From Trochalopteron elliotii (Eukaryota > Chordata > Aves > Passeriformes > Leiothrichidae), in contig JANPWX010000201.1 of NCBI GenBank assembly GCA_024734555.1, positions 1,091,129 through 1,155,128 on the forward strand: 64,000 bases of DNA, written 5' to 3'. The translations under genes were made by a program, and so were the position numbers. Below the pieces are notes generated by a model. The model worked only from the letters and a program-made list of their open reading frames with translations, ran no database searches and was not told where the DNA came from. Shown here in pieces: positions 61,496 through 64,000 of this stretch; position 1 is the first letter of the stretch; each line of letters begins with the position of its first letter.

Positions 61496-64000
61496 GCAAA
61501 TGGGCTAAAGTGTGAGATTGTTTGTTTTTAGTAAAAAATACCAGAGCAGGATTGTATAATGAAGATAGGAAAAATAAAATTGTGGTAGATGAGAAACTTA
61601 AGCCAGCAGTAAAATGACAGTGAGGGAAAGAATGGTCAGCAGATGTGATGAAATGCAATACAGTGCAGAGGTTGGATGCTGTTTCTCAATCAGAGTCAAG
61701 AGGAAAGAAAGGAGAAATGAAAAATGGGCAAAAACAAGGAATAAGGTCACATTAGAGTTTGATAATTTTTTCTTCACATCAGCTATTAAGAATTTGAGAA
61801 GACAGCAGACAGGATGCAGAAGAATAATGGAGATTTAAGAATACTTCTGATGAAAACATGGTAAAAGAGGTTAAAACAAAAAGATCAGCTATAAATAAAA
61901 GTCTTCTATGAGAGGGATGGGAACAATCTAGAATTTATGGTGCTGGTAGACTGCAGATACCAAAAAGCCCAAGTGACAGGGTCTGATTGACTAAAGAGTG
62001 GAAACAAAATGCTCTGGGAAAGCAGGACAAGGTAAAGATAAATTGATTAAATTCTCTCTGCAAGAAGAGAAAAACAGCATGAAAATCTAGAATCAGAGGA
62101 CAGATTGTCCACTAGAAGGCTTGGGGGAAACTCTCCTCCAAGTGCTTCCAGAATGTCCATGACCACAGTGCCTGTATAAACCAGAAAGAATTTTGGGATC
62201 AGTGGTTTAGACAAGCTCAAAGATCACAGCAGGTCCCCAGTGATCATGTTCAGATGTCTGAATGCTCTCTTTCTGTGATGATCATCTCCTCATAACGTGA
62301 ATTTTACCCTGACAGAAAGGATGCAGCTACTCTGGCTATTCTGATCTTTATTCCTTTTTCTAGCAGGAGAAATCATCATCTGACACTTGTACAGCACTGA
62401 GAAAATGTAGGAACAAATGTAAACTGAAAACATCTGGGTCATCTCATGACTAGAACTTCATTTGGCCTCTGGGTTACAAGACATAAAAGTGCACTTGCTA
62501 TCAATTATGAAGGACTACTTTAAATGGCAATTTTTTCTAATTTTCCAACCACACAATTCATGCTAAATGTTCAAGCAAATTATCATTAAAATCGTTGCAT
62601 GTAGATTTGTGATAAGCAAAAGGAAAAAACATTGAATGCAGAGATACCTGAGACTAAAAGATGGTAAGGCATCCAATTCTGCTTTTGTTCCATATTTACT
62701 ACCTTACAGAGAAAGCTTTAACAGGAAATTTCATGAGAAACTGTTATCCCAAGAAGGCTGGACAGTCTCTTTCAGGGAGAAAGATATTACAAAACCAATC
62801 AGTAGAATAGTTTTTAATATAATGTTGAGCCCACACGGTTTTCCCTGAAAGAAGAGCAATATTGCTTTGAAAGATGGGGACCAGCGCCTCCCAACAGGCA
62901 CTCCAACATGCTGCCAAGTGCTCTCCCACAACACAGTGCTACACCTGGATTGGAGCAGTGCAGAACCTCCTGGACAGGAAGATTTTACCAGCTGGATACA
63001 AGAGCAGCCACTCCTGTATTGCCCATCACCGTGGGATACAGTGTGGTGCTTCTGGAAACTCTGCCCTGTCAGTGCAAAAGAAAATCAGATTCAAATGCTA
63101 ACGAGAAGGTGTTATTAATATAACCACTTTTCCCTGTGGGGATCCTCCTCATGCACACCACTCTGCCATTCACTACCTGAAGTAGTAAAAAGGTTTTCTT
63201 GCTCGTTTTCTTTTCTATTTCTCCCCTCCCTCTGAAGCAGCTGTTATTGGCCAATTTAGCCTGGCAAATCCCATGTCCTTTATCTCCTGAGAGATCTGAC
63301 CTTACTCTGGGATCACACATTGTGTGAAAATCTTATCTAAACATGTCATTTTCTCACACCCTTCTCATACCTTGCTGCACCAGGTCTGAACCAGTGGCTC
63401 AGAGGATATTCATTATTTACATCCCTTCTGGACAATATGTAAAAATAGGCACTAGATGAAGAGGACATCCATTGAAGAGATCTATATTTATTGGGACGAC
63501 CCTTTTGGGATTATGCATTTAGTCTTTAGGGAGGTGCCTGCCCTCTTCTGGGTCCTCGGATAATGCTACACAATCGAGTAGAGTTGGGTTAACAAAGATT
63601 TGTGAGGGGACAAGGCCATTAATCAGCATTTTGGCATCCTCTGCTGTCACTCAGGCTGCAAATGGTGTTGCCATCTGCTTTTCTCTGTGTTCTCATCCAG
63701 GCTATGAGATGTGCCCTTGAGAGATTGGAAAAAATAACAAACCAGGAAAGAATAAAAAGGACCAGCTTGATTTCTGGCTGGAGCTTGAAGTTTGTGCCAG
63801 TCACTGGCAGAACGCTTTGTTTGTGGGCAGCCGTGGGGTGTTAAGACAAATGGCTGTTCTGCTATGGAATATATTTTCCAAGAAAACTGTTGGGATTTAG
63901 CCACAAAACTCCCTGGAGGTTTTGAATCGTCTCCTTGCCTTATTAGAAACATGTTTTCTTCACAGAAATACATTTGCACTCTTTCCATTTGGTTGAAGGA
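61496..64000. other. Non-coding stretch, purine-rich at left, no gene recognised
   Basis: The strand stays strongly purine-rich to about 62100 (many gaagaa, aggag and gaaaa words). This would fit an upstream extension of the antisense retrotransposon relic, but I could not recognise an endonuclease domain. The stretch at 62867-63120 is GC-richer and open in all three plus frames at once, which argues against any one of them being selected. Nothing else is recognised to the end of the window. Confidence 0.45.

Noticed and set aside
62867..63123. Three overlapping plus-strand frames (71-83 codons)
   Set aside because: All three registers are open at once, which points to local lack of stop triplets, not to selection on one frame.
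1..64000. Search for a novel gene system, CRISPR array, operon or integrated virus
   Set aside because: No regularly spaced repeats with unique spacers, no tightly packed co-oriented genes and no recognisable viral coding region were seen. The content is ordinary vertebrate non-coding DNA.

Overview
The window looks like vertebrate nuclear DNA and most likely comes from a bird. It is AT-rich and CpG-poor by eye, with microsatellites and long A or T tracts. It has no dense gene layout, operon or ribosome-binding site. The bird assignment rests on several short fragments that match the 3' end of the avian CR1 LINE: 27241-27367, 35445-35535, 52260-52400, 59669-59729 and 59752-59850. All are 5'-truncated and diverged, as is usual for CR1 in bird genomes.

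I recognise no complete protein-coding gene, tRNA, rRNA, CRISPR array or intact mobile element. The setting is best read as intergenic DNA or the inside of very large introns. The longest open frames (about 100-146 codons) are what chance gives in this much sequence, and most have no protein-like character. The one exception I would test is a minus-strand candidate exon at about 7534-7783. It has splice-like borders and protein-like composition, but I could not assign it to a family.

Layout: 1-11 kb is plain non-coding DNA plus the candidate exon. 11-12.5 kb holds a perfect 20-bp-arm hairpin and an 89-bp direct duplication. 13.6-25 kb is mostly featureless, with small palindromes and tandem duplications. 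25.2-25.5 kb has a (CAA)n/poly-A tract followed by a pure (TCTTTC)n pyrimidine tract. 27-30.5 kb has one CR1 fragment and AT-rich stretches that look like conserved non-coding DNA. 30.6-46 kb has simple repeats, another CR1 scrap and a cluster of four GAGCTC palindromes. 46.6-48.25 kb has a (TTTTA)n array, a 40-bp block duplicated 1.48 kb apart and an AT-rich array that grew by a 35-bp tandem duplication. 52-60 kb has further CR1 fragments, including a tail-to-tail pair, and a likely older interspersed repeat. 61.1-61.5 kb contains a broken relic of a non-LTR retrotransposon reverse transcriptase on the minus strand. It shows three reverse-transcriptase landmarks in the right order and explains why this stretch is purine-rich on the plus strand.

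I found no sign of a novel multi-gene system. The most useful leads are the ancient reverse-transcriptase relic, the candidate exon, the perfect hairpin and the two local duplications.
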